This document shows, in pieces, positions 31,845 through 43,878 of a stretch of DNA of 64,000 bases (position 1 is the first letter of the stretch; every line of letters starts with the position of its first letter). Both the position numbers and the translations under genes were made by a program. The stretch spans positions 41,985 through 105,984 of the forward strand of contig JAJZDW010000011.1 in the NCBI GenBank assembly GCA_021851405.1, in the 5' to 3' direction. Below the pieces are notes generated by a model, which was not told where the DNA came from, ran no database searches, and saw nothing but the letters and a program-made list of their open reading frames with translations. Origin of the DNA: Pseudomonadota bacterium. GTDB taxonomy: Bacteria; Pseudomonadota; Gammaproteobacteria; Steroidobacterales; Steroidobacteraceae.

Positions 31845-32471
31845 CTACACCAAGCGGAAGTCCTTCGCCAGCAGATACATCTCGGCGCTGCGGGCACGCG
31901 AGGCAGAGGGTTTGACCAGCCGCACTTTGCCGAACCGGCCACGGGCGTCGCGCACCAGCGCTTCGAAACCCGCACCCTGAAACACCTTGATCAGGGCGCC
32001 ACCGTCACTCTTCAAGACCCTGCCGGCCATATCGAGCGCAAGTTCCGCCAGATACATCGAGCGGGGTTGATCGACCGAGTCGATCCCGCTCATGGACGGG
32101 GCCATGTCGGAGAGCACCCAGTCGACCTCACGCGCGGGCACCAGGGAGAGAATACGCTCGAAAACCTCGTTTTCGCGGAAATCGCCCTGTACGAACTCCA
32201 CGCCCGCGAGCGGATCCATGGGCAGGATGTCCGTGGCCACCACCCGACCGCTGCGCCCCAGGCGCCGTTGCAGATACTGGCTCCAGGCGCCGGGTGCCGC
32301 ACCAAGATCGAGGCAGATGGCCCCGGATCGAATCATTTTCTCGCTCTTATCGAGCTCTTCGAGCTTGAAGACCGCGCGCGACCGCCAGCCTTCCGCCTGT
32401 GCCCGTTTCACGTACGGGTCGGAAAAATGCTCCTGCAACCACCGACTGCTGCTTTTGGACCGCTTCGCCAT
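31845..32471 (-). CDS. rlmE: 23S rRNA 2'-O-ribose methyltransferase (U2552)
   Basis: 208-aa FtsJ/RrmJ-type methyltransferase acting on the 50S A-loop. SAM motif [16 protein letters not shown], catalytic Lys in [12 protein letters not shown], Asp in [11 protein letters not shown], Lys in [10 protein letters not shown] and Glu in [11 protein letters not shown] make the K-D-K-E set. Start at 32471 gives the usual basic [16 protein letters not shown]. Heat-inducible with ftsH in E. coli. Confidence 0.97.
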   Translation of the reverse strand: MAKRSKSSSRWLQEHFSDPYVKRAQAEGWRSRAVFKLEELDKSEKMIRSGAICLDLGAAPGAWSQYLQRRLGRSGRVVATDILPMDPLAGVEFVQGDFRENEVFERILSLVPAREVDWVLSDMAPSMSGIDSVDQPRSMYLAELALDMAGRVLKSDGGALIKVFQGAGFEALVRDARGRFGKVRLVKPSASRARSAEMYLLAKDFRLV

Positions 32472-32480
32472 GTGAGTCTG

Positions 32481-32486
32481 TACAAT
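32481..32486 (+). promoter_or_regulatory. -10 element of yhbY, implies very short or no leader
   Basis: TACAAT ends seven bases before the yhbY ATG, so the transcript start should fall at or next to the initiation codon. TTGGAC at 32455-32460 is a possible -35, with a 20-bp spacer. Confidence 0.4.
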
Positions 32487-32493
32487 CCGCCGG

Positions 32494-32805
32494 ATGTCCC
32501 CTGCACCGAATCTGACCGAGCGACAACGCCGGCACCTCCGCGGCTTGGCGCACGCGCTCAAACCCGTCATTCTCCTCGGCCACGCCGGCCTGACCGAGGC
32601 CGTTGCGCTCGAGACGGACCGGGCGCTCACCGACCACGAGCTGATCAAGGTCAAGGCGCCGGGCGGCGACCGCGACGCGCGCGATGCGCTGTTCACGCAA
32701 CTCGCCGCACGCACCGGGAGTGCGCTGATTCAGCGCATCGGTAATGTCGCGGCGCTCTACCGGCCGCGACGCGACGTGCCGCGCATCGTCATTCCGGGCG
32801 AGTAG
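32494..32805 (+). CDS. yhbY: Ribosome assembly RNA-binding protein YhbY (CRM domain)
   Basis: 103 aa single CRM-domain protein associated with pre-50S particles. [20 protein letters not shown] carries the GxxG-type loop (GHAG), and [13 protein letters not shown] completes the fold. Divergent from rlmE and convergent with greA (3 bp apart). No Shine-Dalgarno before the ATG. Confidence 0.94.
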   Translation: MSPAPNLTERQRRHLRGLAHALKPVILLGHAGLTEAVALETDRALTDHELIKVKAPGGDRDARDALFTQLAARTGSALIQRIGNVAALYRPRRDVPRIVIPGE

Positions 32806-32808
32806 CCC

Positions 32809-33278
32809 TCAGTCGAGGCGGACCTCGACGATCTCGAGGGAGCGCAAGCCCCCCGGGGCCGCCACGTCCACCGCGTCGCCCTCGGACTTCCCGACCATCG
32901 CTCGCGCGATCGGCGAGGTGACCGAGATCAGTCCGGCACCGATGTTCGCCTCGTCCTCCCCGACGATCCGGTAGACGAGACGGTTGCCCTCCTCGTCCTG
33001 CAGTTCGACCACCGAGCCGAAGACCACTTTGCCGGTCTTCGGCAGCGCACTGGGGTCGATGACCTCGGCGCTCGAGAGCTTCGCCTCGATCTCGCGGATC
33101 CGTCCCTCGATGAAGCCCTGCTGCTCACGGGCGGCGTGATACTCGGCGTTCTCCGACAGATCGCCGTGACTGCGCGCCTCGGCAATCGCCTTGATCACCG
33201 CCGGGCGCGCCTCGCTCTTCAGGCGCTTCAGCTCCGCACGCAGCGCCTCGGCACCGCGCAGTGTCATGGGGGTACGTT

Positions 33279-33282
<4 letters not shown>
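32809..33282 (-). CDS. greA: Transcription elongation factor GreA
   Basis: 157 aa. N-terminal coiled coil ([38 protein letters not shown]), with the acidic tip at [10 protein letters not shown] that enters the polymerase secondary channel and triggers transcript cleavage, and the C-terminal FKBP-like domain (VEVAAP-like, [12 protein letters not shown]). ATG overlaps the carB stop by 4 bp, so it is last gene of the carAB unit. Confidence 0.97.
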
Positions 33283-36506
<3,224 letters not shown>

Positions 36507-36521
36507 TGAGTCAGTCTCGCA

Positions 36522-37727
36522 TCAACGGGAAAGGGCCGGCTGGCGCGGCGGGTTCTGGGCAGAGCCGGTGCCGCCCGGCGGGGTCTGGCGCAGCTGCGCC
36601 TGCAGCCGGCGCACCATCAGCTGCACGAAGCGCTCGAACAGCGGCTTCACATCGTGCGGTCCGGGGCTCGCCTCGGGGTGGCCCTGGAAGCCGAACACCG
36701 CACGGTCGGTGAACGCGAGCCCCTGCAGCGAGCCATCGAACAGCGAGCGGTGCGTGGCGCGCACGCTCGCGGGCAGCGTCGTCTCATCGACGGCGAAGCC
36801 GTGATTCTGGCTGGTGATGAGCACCCGCCCACTCTCGAGGTCCTGCACCGGGTGGTTCGCCCCGTGGTGACCGAATTTCATCTTCAGCGTGCGCGCGCCG
36901 CTGGCGAGCCCGAGAATCTGGTGTCCCAAGCAGATGCCGAACACCGGCAAGTCGGTGGCGAGGAACGCGCGCGCCGCCTCGATCGCGTAGGTGCACGGCT
37001 CCGGATCGCCCGGGCCGTTGGAGAGAAAGATGCCATCGGGGGCGAGCGCCAGCGCCTCCTCGGCGCTCGTCTCGGCCGGCACCACCGTCATGCGGCAGCC
37101 GTAGTCGGCGAGCAGCCTGAGGATGTTGCGCTTGATCCCGAAGTCGTACGCCACGACGTGCAGCCGCTGATGCGCCCGCAGCGTGCGCGTGCCCTCCGGC
37201 CAGACGCTCCCGTCATTCCACTGGAAGGAGCGCCGGGTGCTGACCACCTTGGCGAGGTCCATGCCCTTCAGGCCCGGGAACTTGCGCGCCGCGATCACCG
37301 CGGCGTTCGCGTCGGCCTGCTCTCCGGTCATGATGCAACCGGACTGCGCGCCGCGCTCGCGCAGGATGCGCGTCAGGCGGCGGGTGTCGATCCCGGCGAT
37401 GGCGACGATGCGGCCGCGCTCGAGAAACGCCCCGAGCGATTCGCTGCCGCGCCAGTTGCTCCAGCGCACCGGCAGATCACGCACCACGAGGCCGGCGGCG
37501 TAGATCTGCGCCGACTCCAGATCCTCCGGCGTCGCCCCGGTGTTGCCGATGTGCGGGCAGGTGAGCGTGACGATCTGCCGGGCGTATGACGGGTCGGTCA
37601 GGATTTCCTGATAGCCCGTCATGGCGGTGTTGAAGACAACTTCGCCCGTGGTGTTGCCTTTGGCACCAATCGACTGGCCACGGAAGACGGTCCCATCCGC
37701 AAGTGCCAGTACTGCCGGTACGCTCAC
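36522..37727 (-). CDS. carA: Carbamoyl-phosphate synthase small (glutaminase) subunit
   Basis: 401-aa class I glutamine amidotransferase supplying ammonia to CarB. N-terminal [20 protein letters not shown]; nucleophile Cys in [16 protein letters not shown]; catalytic His/Glu in [15 protein letters not shown]. The GTG at 37727 is chosen because AGAGGA lies nine bases upstream and it gives the usual start; the longer frame to 37856 runs into the leader. A Pro/Gln-rich tail of ~20 residues is extra. Confidence 0.95.
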   Translation of the reverse strand: MSVPAVLALADGTVFRGQSIGAKGNTTGEVVFNTAMTGYQEILTDPSYARQIVTLTCPHIGNTGATPEDLESAQIYAAGLVVRDLPVRWSNWRGSESLGAFLERGRIVAIAGIDTRRLTRILRERGAQSGCIMTGEQADANAAVIAARKFPGLKGMDLAKVVSTRRSFQWNDGSVWPEGTRTLRAHQRLHVVAYDFGIKRNILRLLADYGCRMTVVPAETSAEEALALAPDGIFLSNGPGDPEPCTYAIEAARAFLATDLPVFGICLGHQILGLASGARTLKMKFGHHGANHPVQDLESGRVLITSQNHGFAVDETTLPASVRATHRSLFDGSLQGLAFTDRAVFGFQGHPEASPGPHDVKPLFERFVQLMVRRLQAQLRQTPPGGTGSAQNPPRQPALSR

Positions 37728-37832
37728 TTCGATGAATCCTCTCTTGTGCGATGGGCTCTCGGGTCGGCCGGCCGGCGAGTAGATCACTCCGCGCTGCGGA
37801 GCTCTCGGCCCAAAGACCTGCAGATATACAAA

Positions 37833-37864
37833 GCGGGAGGAGTTCGTAGTGAACATCCTCCCGC
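37833..37864 (-). promoter_or_regulatory. Strong hairpin in the dapB-carA leader, possible attenuator or terminator
   Basis: GCGGGAGGA/TCCTCCCGC, a 9-bp stem, with an inner GTTC/GAAC stem, followed on the minus strand by TTTGTATAT. It lies 105 bases upstream of the carA start and 136 bases after the dapB stop. It could end dapB transcripts or attenuate carA. Confidence 0.5.
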
Positions 37865-37999
37865 CTTGCGTGGACTAACCCGCCGAGAATTCGAAAAATC
37901 TGCAGCGGATCGGGCGAAATTCTACGGTCGGAGGCTGCGGGTGTCCATGGAAAATTCGCCCGCGACAAGGAGTGAAGACGCCGTGGAAAATTTCGCAAC

Positions 38000-38809
38000 C
38001 TATTGATTTTGAAATAAAATATCACGCATGAAATAGCGGCCCGCCGGACGCTGCGCGAGCCAGAGCGCAGCGGTCAGAGCGCCGCGCGCGAACAGGCTCC
38101 GATCCCCCGCCCGATGGCCCAGTACGAGCGTCTCGCCGGTGCCGAGAAAGCGCACCTCATGCTCCCCGGCGACGTCCCCGCCGCGCAGCACGGCGAAGCC
38201 GATCTGGCCCGCGGGCCGCGCGCCGGCGCGCCCCGCGCCGGCGGCGGCGAGCGCCCCCTCGGGCGAGAGGCCGCGACCTTCACCGGCGGCCCGGCCGAGC
38301 GCGAGCGCGGTCCCCGAGGGGGCATCGCGCTTCATGCGGTGGTGGGTCTCGAGGATCTCGATGTCGAACGCCGCCGGCAGCGCCTGTGCCGCGGTGCGCA
38401 CCAGCTCGAGCAGCAAGGTCACCCCGAGACTGGTATTGGGCGCCACCAGCAGCGCGACGTCGCGGGCCGCGGCGGCAAACTGAGCCTCGAGCGCCTCCGG
38501 ATAGCCGGTGGTGCCGAGCAGCAGCGCAACCCCGGCGGCCCGGCAGGCCGCCAGGTGCGCCGCCGTCGCCTGCGGGGCGGAGAAATCGATCGCGACGTCG
38601 GCGCCCTGCAGCGCCGTCCCCAGGTCCGCGCTCACCCGGACCCCGAGCGGTGCGACGCCGGCAAGTTCCCCGGCATCCCGTCCCAGCGCACCGCTCGTGG
38701 CCGAGGCCACCGCTGCGCTCAGGACGAGCCCGTCGAACTGCGCCGCCGCGTGCACCAGCGCGCGGCCCATCCGGCCGCCCGCCCCGAGGATGACGATGCG
38801 GGTGCTCAT
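38000..38809 (-). CDS. dapB: 4-hydroxy-tetrahydrodipicolinate reductase
   Basis: 269-aa NAD(P)H enzyme of the diaminopimelate/lysine pathway. Nucleotide loop RIVILGAGGRMGRALV; substrate/catalytic region ILETHHRMKRDAPSGTAL with the His pair and Lys; C-terminal GDRSLFARGALTAALWL. Nine bases after dnaJ, so it may be read from the heat-shock promoters; next to carAB as in many gammaproteobacteria. Confidence 0.96.
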   Translation of the reverse strand: MSTRIVILGAGGRMGRALVHAAAQFDGLVLSAAVASATSGALGRDAGELAGVAPLGVRVSADLGTALQGADVAIDFSAPQATAAHLAACRAAGVALLLGTTGYPEALEAQFAAAARDVALLVAPNTSLGVTLLLELVRTAAQALPAAFDIEILETHHRMKRDAPSGTALALGRAAGEGRGLSPEGALAAAGAGRAGARPAGQIGFAVLRGGDVAGEHEVRFLGTGETLVLGHRAGDRSLFARGALTAALWLAQRPAGRYFMRDILFQNQ

Positions 38810-38818
38810 GATCGCCGC

Positions 38819-39943
38819 TCAGGCGCCGAAGAAGCGCCGCACGCCATCGAAGAACCCCTTCTCTCGCGGCGAGTGGCGCGGGCCCTCCTCCTTCAGGGAC
38901 GCCTCGAGCGTGCGGATCAGCTCGCGCTGCTCGGCCGACAGATGCACCGGAGTCTCGACGACCACCCGGCAGAACAGATCCCCACGTGAGCCACCGCGCA
39001 CCGGCTTGACCCCCTTGTCGCGCAGCCGAAAGACCCGGCCCGACTGGGTTTCCGCCGGGATCTTCAGCGCCACATTGCCGTCGAGCGTCGGCACCTCCAC
39101 GGTGCCGCCGAGCGCGGCGGTCGCAAAACTCACCGGGACTTCGCAGGAGAGGTGCTCCCCGTCCCGCTCGAAGATCGCGTGCTCGCGCACGTGCACCTCG
39201 ACGTAGAGGTCCCCCGGCGGCCCGCCGTTGCGGCCCGCTTCTCCCTCGCCGCCGAGACGGATGCGATCCCCGGTATCCACGCCCGCGGGGATCTTCACCG
39301 ACAGCTGGCGCGTGCGGCGCACCCGGCCCTGCCCGAGGCAGGTATCGCACGGGTTGCGCACGATCGTGCCGGCACCGCGGCACTTCGGGCAGGTCTGCTG
39401 CAACTGGAAGAAGCCCTGGGAGATGCGCACCTGGCCGTTGCCGCCGCAGGCATCACAGGTCTGAGGGGTACTGCCCTTGGCCGCGCCGCTGCCGTGGCAG
39501 GTCTCGCACTCGGAGAGTTTCGGCACCTCGATCTCCACCGAGTGACCGAACACCGCCTCGTGCAGATCGAGCTCGAGGTCATAGCGCAGATCGGCGCCGC
39601 GGAACACCTGGGCGTGTCCACCGCGGCGAGCCGCGCCGAAGATGTCCCCGAACACATCCCCGAAGATGTCACTGAAGGCATCCGCGGTGTTGCCGTGGCC
39701 ACGAGCGCCGCCCGCCGCGGCCTCAAGGCCCGCATGGCCGTACTGATCGTAGGCGGCCCGCTTGGGCGCGTCGGTGAGGATCTCGTAGGCCTCCTTGGCC
39801 TCCTTGAAGCGCCCCTCGGCCTCCGCGTCATCCGGATTGCGATCCGGGTGATATTTCATCGCCAGGCGCCGGTACGCCTTTTTGATTTCCGCCTCGGTCG
39901 CCGTCTTGGGGACGTCGAGGACTTTGTAGAAGTCTTTTTTCAT
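38819..39943 (-). CDS. dnaJ: Chaperone protein DnaJ
   Basis: 374-aa Hsp40 that stimulates DnaK ATPase. J domain 1-70 with HPD in [16 protein letters not shown]; Gly-rich stretch ~75-110 ([16 protein letters not shown]); four zinc repeats [24 protein letters not shown] and CDTCLGQG; C-terminal substrate domains. Separated from dnaK by 72 bases holding a strong hairpin. Confidence 0.98.
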   Translation of the reverse strand: MKKDFYKVLDVPKTATEAEIKKAYRRLAMKYHPDRNPDDAEAEGRFKEAKEAYEILTDAPKRAAYDQYGHAGLEAAAGGARGHGNTADAFSDIFGDVFGDIFGAARRGGHAQVFRGADLRYDLELDLHEAVFGHSVEIEVPKLSECETCHGSGAAKGSTPQTCDACGGNGQVRISQGFFQLQQTCPKCRGAGTIVRNPCDTCLGQGRVRRTRQLSVKIPAGVDTGDRIRLGGEGEAGRNGGPPGDLYVEVHVREHAIFERDGEHLSCEVPVSFATAALGGTVEVPTLDGNVALKIPAETQSGRVFRLRDKGVKPVRGGSRGDLFCRVVVETPVHLSAEQRELIRTLEASLKEEGPRHSPREKGFFDGVRRFFGA

Positions 39944-39961
39944 GCGCCTCGCACAGCGGCA

Positions 39962-39986
39962 GCGGGGTTCGCGCCGCGAACCCCGC
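39962..39986 (-). promoter_or_regulatory. 12-bp hairpin between dnaK and dnaJ
   Basis: GCGGGGTTCGCG / CGCGAACCCCGC around a single base, 19 bases before the dnaJ ATG. It lacks a T tract. It could be an RNA-stability or RNase processing site that sets the dnaK:dnaJ ratio. Confidence 0.45.
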
Positions 39987-40015
39987 CCACTATACCGACT
40001 GGCTCAACGGAGCGG

Positions 40016-41962
40016 TCAGGATGCCTTGCGGCCCTTGTCGTTGACCTCTTCGAACTCCGCGTCGACGACATTCTCCTTGCCGCCGGCGGCCCCTTCGCCC
40101 GTGGCACCGGGTTCGGCCCCGGCCGGCGCGCCACCCGCGGCGGCTTCCCCGGCGTACGCCTTCTGCGCGATGCCGGCGGAGACCTGGGCCAGCGCCTCGC
40201 TCTTCTTCTCGATCACCGCGCGGTCATCGCCCTTCAGCGCCGTGCGCAGATCGGCAATCGCCGACTCGACGCTCGCGCGCTCGCCCGGCTCGACCTTCTC
40301 GCCGAGATCCTTCACGCTGCGCTCGACCGCGTGGATCATCGCGTCGGCCTTGTTGCGCGTCTCGATGAGCTCACGGAACCGCTTGTCGTCCGCGGCGTGC
40401 GCCTCAGCGTCGCGCACCATCCGCTTGATCTCGTCCTCGTTCAGACCGCTCGAGGCCTTGATGACGATCTTCTGCTCCCGTCCGCTCGCCTTGTCCTTGG
40501 CCGACACGTTGAGAATGCCGTTGGCGTCGATGTCGAAGGACACCTCGACCTGCGGCATGCCGCGCGGGGCGGGCGGGATGTCCGACAGGTCGAACTTGCC
40601 GAGCGACTTGTTGTCCGCCGCCCGGTCGCGCTCGCCCTGCAGCACGTGAATGGTCACCGCCGTCTGGTTGTCATCGGCGGTGGAGAACACCTGCGCGGCC
40701 TTGGTCGGGATCGTGGTGTTCTTCTCGATCAGTTTGGTCATCACCCCACCGAGCGTCTCGATGCCGAGCGACAGCGGCGTGACATCCAGCAGCAGCACGT
40801 CCTTGACCTCACCGGCGAGCACGCCCGCCTGGATCGCCGCGCCCACCGCCACCGCCTCATCGGGGTTGACGTCCTTGCGCGGCTCGCGGCCGAAGAAATC
40901 CTTCACGTACTTCTGCACCAGCGGCATACGCGTCTGACCGCCGACCAGGATGACCTCGGCGACCTCGCTCGCCGCGAGCCCCGCATCCTTCAGCGCGGTG
41001 CGGCACGGCGCGATGGTCTTTTGCACCAGTTCCTCGACCAGCGCCTCGAGTTTGGCACGGGTGAGCTTGATGTTCAGATGCTTCGGCCCCGAGGCGTCCG
41101 CGGTGATGTACGGCAGGTTGATGTCGGTCTGCTGCGTGGAGGAAAGCTCGATCTTCGCCTTCTCGCCCGCCTCCTTCAGACGCTGCATGGCGAGCGGGTC
41201 CTTGCGCACGTCGACGCCGGACTCCTTCAGGAACTCCTCGGCGAGGAAATTAATGATGCGCAGATCGAAATCCTCGCCCCCGAGGAACGTATCGCCGTTG
41301 GTCGAGAGCACCTCGAACTGATGCTCCCCGTCGATCTCGGCGATCTCGATGATCGAGATGTCGAAGGTGCCACCGCCAAGATCGTACACGGCGATCTTGC
41401 GGTCCCCGCTCTGCTTGTCGAGCCCGTAGGCGAGCGAGGCGGCGGTCGGCTCATTGATGATGCGCTTGACCTCGAGGCCGGCGATGCGCCCGGCATCCTT
41501 GGTCGCCTGGCGCTGCGAATCGTTGAAGTAGGCCGGCACCGTGATCACCGCCTCGGTGACCGGCTCGCCGAGGTAGTCCTCGGCAGTCTTCTTCATCTTC
41601 ATCAGCACGCGCGCACTGACCTCGGGCGGGGCCATCTTCTTGCCCTGCGCATCGACCCACGCATCGCCGTTGTCGGCGCGGGCGATCTTGTACGGAACCA
41701 TCTTCGAGTCGCGCTGCACCACCTCGTCCTCGAACTTCCGTCCGATGAGGCGTTTGATCGCGAACAGGGTGTTCTGCGGGTTGGTGACCGCCTGACGCTT
41801 GGCCGGCTGGCCCACCAGCACCTCGTTGTCCTTGGTGAAGGCGACGATGGACGGAGTCGTGCGGTCGCCCTCGCTGTTCTCGATGACCCGGGGCTTGCCG
41901 CCCTCCATGATGGCGACGCACGAGTTCGTGGTCCCGAGGTCGATGCCGATTACCTTTGCCAT
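40016..41962 (-). CDS. dnaK: Chaperone protein DnaK (Hsp70)
   Basis: 648 aa. ATPase domain starts [20 protein letters not shown]; phosphate-2 loop [16 protein letters not shown]; connect region and hydrophobic linker [15 protein letters not shown], then the beta-sandwich substrate domain and helical lid. The C-terminus is Gly/Ala-rich, ending [12 protein letters not shown], a variant of the usual EEVxDK end. A GGAG ribosome site precedes the ATG. Has its own sigma32-like promoter. Confidence 0.98.
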   Translation of the reverse strand: MAKVIGIDLGTTNSCVAIMEGGKPRVIENSEGDRTTPSIVAFTKDNEVLVGQPAKRQAVTNPQNTLFAIKRLIGRKFEDEVVQRDSKMVPYKIARADNGDAWVDAQGKKMAPPEVSARVLMKMKKTAEDYLGEPVTEAVITVPAYFNDSQRQATKDAGRIAGLEVKRIINEPTAASLAYGLDKQSGDRKIAVYDLGGGTFDISIIEIAEIDGEHQFEVLSTNGDTFLGGEDFDLRIINFLAEEFLKESGVDVRKDPLAMQRLKEAGEKAKIELSSTQQTDINLPYITADASGPKHLNIKLTRAKLEALVEELVQKTIAPCRTALKDAGLAASEVAEVILVGGQTRMPLVQKYVKDFFGREPRKDVNPDEAVAVGAAIQAGVLAGEVKDVLLLDVTPLSLGIETLGGVMTKLIEKNTTIPTKAAQVFSTADDNQTAVTIHVLQGERDRAADNKSLGKFDLSDIPPAPRGMPQVEVSFDIDANGILNVSAKDKASGREQKIVIKASSGLNEDEIKRMVRDAEAHAADDKRFRELIETRNKADAMIHAVERSVKDLGEKVEPGERASVESAIADLRTALKGDDRAVIEKKSEALAQVSAGIAQKAYAGEAAAGGAPAGAEPGATGEGAAGGKENVVDAEFEEVNDKGRKAS

Positions 41963-42011
41963 GATCTGCTCCGCCGAAATCAGTTGCTTATGGAGAGTCC
42001 GCTGGAGGACT

Positions 42012-42039
42012 TTCTGGGGGTATGTCCCGCCGATTCAAG
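42012..42039 (-). promoter_or_regulatory. Sigma32-type heat-shock promoter of dnaK
   Basis: Minus strand CTTGAA (42039-42034), 14-bp spacer, CCCCAGAA (42019-42012); consensus is CTTGAA-N13/15-CCCCATnT. It lies in the grpE-dnaK gap about 50 bases before the dnaK ATG. Confidence 0.65.
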
Positions 42040-42062
42040 GGTCGCGGGGGCATTCGCTGAAC

Positions 42063-42608
42063 CTACGTCTTGGCTTTCGCCACGATCACCCGCGCCGGGC
42101 GCAGCAGCCGCCCATTGAGCTCGTAGCCCGCCTGCACCACCTGCAGCACGGTGTCCGGGGCGGCCTCGGCCGCCTCCTGCGCCAGCATCGCCTCGTGCCG
42201 TGCCGGGTCGAACGGCTCCCCGAGCGGCAGGATGGCGCGGACGCCGAGCTTCTCGAGCGCCTTGGCGAGCAGCTGCAACGTCGCCTCCTGACCCTGCTTG
42301 AGGCTCGCCGCGTCCACCTCCGGGCGTGCGAAGCTCTGGATCGCCAGCTCCAGGCTGTCCTGCACGGGCAGCAGCTCGGCGGCGAATTTCTCCAGCCCGT
42401 AGCGGTTGGCCGCCTCGATGTCGCGCTGGGCGCGCTTGCGCACGTTGTCGAGTTCCGCCAGCGCCCGCAGCATCTGCTCCTGGCTCTCTTGGGCGCGCTG
42501 CTCGGCCTGCGCCAGCGCCTGCTCGAGCCGCAACGTCTCGTCCGAGGCGATCGACCCGTCGCTCCCGCGCTCGCCTGAGGGGCTCGCGCCCGCCTGATCA
42601 GTGCTCAT
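42063..42608 (-). CDS. grpE: Nucleotide exchange factor GrpE
   Basis: 181-aa partner of DnaK that releases ADP. Long N-terminal helix/coiled coil (LEQALAQAEQRAQESQEQML, LAELDNVRKRAQRDIEAANR) and the C-terminal beta wing (VLQVVQAGYELNGRLLRPAR, VIVAK). GAGAGGA six bases before the ATG at 42608. The gene starts only 30 bases after a U8 terminator. Confidence 0.97.
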   Translation of the reverse strand: MSTDQAGASPSGERGSDGSIASDETLRLEQALAQAEQRAQESQEQMLRALAELDNVRKRAQRDIEAANRYGLEKFAAELLPVQDSLELAIQSFARPEVDAASLKQGQEATLQLLAKALEKLGVRAILPLGEPFDPARHEAMLAQEAAEAAPDTVLQVVQAGYELNGRLLRPARVIVAKAKT

Positions 42609-42638
42609 CGGCAATCCTCTCTCCGCTCTTGCGCCGTG

Positions 42639-42700
42639 AAAAAAAACCACACCCCACCCGGCGGCCTGCGCCGCCGCGGCGTACAGCGCCCGGTGTGGGG
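42639..42700 (-). terminator. Intrinsic terminator between hrcA and grpE, overlapping a heat-shock promoter
   Basis: On the minus strand the segment starting CCCCACACCGG pairs with CCGGGTGGGG or GGTGTGG, with an inner GGCGGC/GCCGCC hairpin, then eight T (42646-42639). It begins two bases after the hrcA stop. The left arm is also the -10 of the grpE promoter. Confidence 0.75.
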
Positions 42701-42720
42701 ATCAGCGCCGCGAATTCAAG
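42693..42720 (-). promoter_or_regulatory. Sigma32-type heat-shock promoter of grpE
   Basis: Minus strand CTTGAA (42720-42715), 14-bp spacer, CCCCACAC (42700-42693), an excellent sigma32 match. The -35 lies in the last codons of hrcA. Transcription should start near 42686, inside the terminator hairpin. Confidence 0.75.
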
Positions 42721-43763
42721 GCGGCGCCAAGGAGTTTAGCCGTCATGTCGACGATGGGAATGACCCGCTCATAGGCCATGCGGGTCGGGCCGATGACCCC
42801 GAGCACGCCGAACGCGGAGGCCGGCGTGCCGTACGGCGCGGTCACCAGACTGCAGTCATCGAGCACGCGGTAGCCGGACTCGTGGCCGATGAAGATCTGC
42901 ACCCCCTCGGCACGCAGGCTGTGATCGAGCAGGTGCAGAAAGTCGCGCTTCTCGTTGAACGCCTCGAACAGGCGCCGCAGCCGCTCGACGCTCGAGAGCT
43001 CCGCGACGCTCATCAGATTGGTCTCGCCCTTGATGACGTACTCGAGCTCCCCGTTCTGCGCACTGCTGGCGAACACGTGCTGCGCCATCGAAATCGCATC
43101 GAGCATCACCTGATTCAGATGCGCGCGCGTCTCGCTCAGCTGGCGCAGGATCTCCTGGCGCACCTCCTCGAGGGAGCGGCCGCGCAGCTGCTCGTTGAGG
43201 AAGTTCGAGGCGCGGCGCAGCTCATCGTGGGAGAAGTAGCGCTCGAGCTGCACGATGCGGTTCTGCACCTCGCGCTCCCCATACACCAGCACGACGAGCA
43301 CGCGGTTCTCGGACAGACCGACGAACTCGATCTGGGTGATGGTGGCCTCCCTGGGGCGCGGCAGCGTCACCACGCCGGCGAGGCGGGTCAGGCTCGAGAG
43401 CAGCTGCGAGACGCTGCTCACCAGGTCCTTGCCGCTCTCGCGCACCGACTCGAGCTCGCGCTCGATCTCGGCCACCGCGGCCGCCTCGAGCGGCTGGACC
43501 TGCAGCAGCGAGTCGACGAAGAACCGGTAGCCCTTGTCGGTCGGCACGCGCCCGGCGGAGGTATGCGGCGAGGCGACGAAGCCGAGCTCCTCCAGATCGG
43601 CCATCACGTTGCGGATGGTCGCGGAGGACAGCTGCAGTCCGGACTCGCGCGACAGCGCGCGCGAGCCGACCGGCTGGCCGTCGCGGATGTAGCTCTCGAC
43701 GAGCTTGCGCAGCAGATGCTGCGCACGTTCGCTCAACTGTTCTTCCGGGGATTCTGTGGTCAT
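42702..43763 (-). CDS. hrcA: Heat-inducible transcription repressor HrcA
   Basis: 353-aa repressor that binds CIRCE elements in other bacteria. Winged-helix N-terminus (SGLQLSSATIRNVMADLEEL, SPHTSAGRVPTDKGYRFFVD) and the dimerisation/GAF-like rest (RVLVVLVYGEREVQNRIVQL; GVLGVIGPTRMAYERVIPIV). First gene of the heat-shock run and divergent from nadK. No CIRCE repeat is visible in this window, so its targets (perhaps groESL) lie elsewhere. Confidence 0.95.
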   Translation of the reverse strand: MTTESPEEQLSERAQHLLRKLVESYIRDGQPVGSRALSRESGLQLSSATIRNVMADLEELGFVASPHTSAGRVPTDKGYRFFVDSLLQVQPLEAAAVAEIERELESVRESGKDLVSSVSQLLSSLTRLAGVVTLPRPREATITQIEFVGLSENRVLVVLVYGEREVQNRIVQLERYFSHDELRRASNFLNEQLRGRSLEEVRQEILRQLSETRAHLNQVMLDAISMAQHVFASSAQNGELEYVIKGETNLMSVAELSSVERLRRLFEAFNEKRDFLHLLDHSLRAEGVQIFIGHESGYRVLDDCSLVTAPYGTPASAFGVLGVIGPTRMAYERVIPIVDMTAKLLGAALNSRR

Positions 43764-43816
43764 ACACGTCGTCGCTGCGCACGCGGGCCGCTCTGGCGCA
43801 GCGGACTGTCTGAAAA

Positions 43817-43843
43817 GCTATAGACGCAGCGCCCAAGCGTCAA
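43817..43843 (-). promoter_or_regulatory. Possible sigma70 promoter of hrcA
   Basis: Minus strand TTGACG (43843-43838), 15-bp spacer, TATAGC (43822-43817), about 55 bases before the hrcA start. Spacer is short, but both hexamers are good. Confidence 0.45.
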
Positions 43844-43878
43844 GCAACCATTGCGTCGTCCTGCTAGGATCCTCGCCG

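Noticed and set aside
42609..43878. CIRCE operator for HrcA
   Set aside because: No TTAGCACTC-N9-GAGTGCTAA or near match seen in the hrcA, grpE or dnaK upstream regions.
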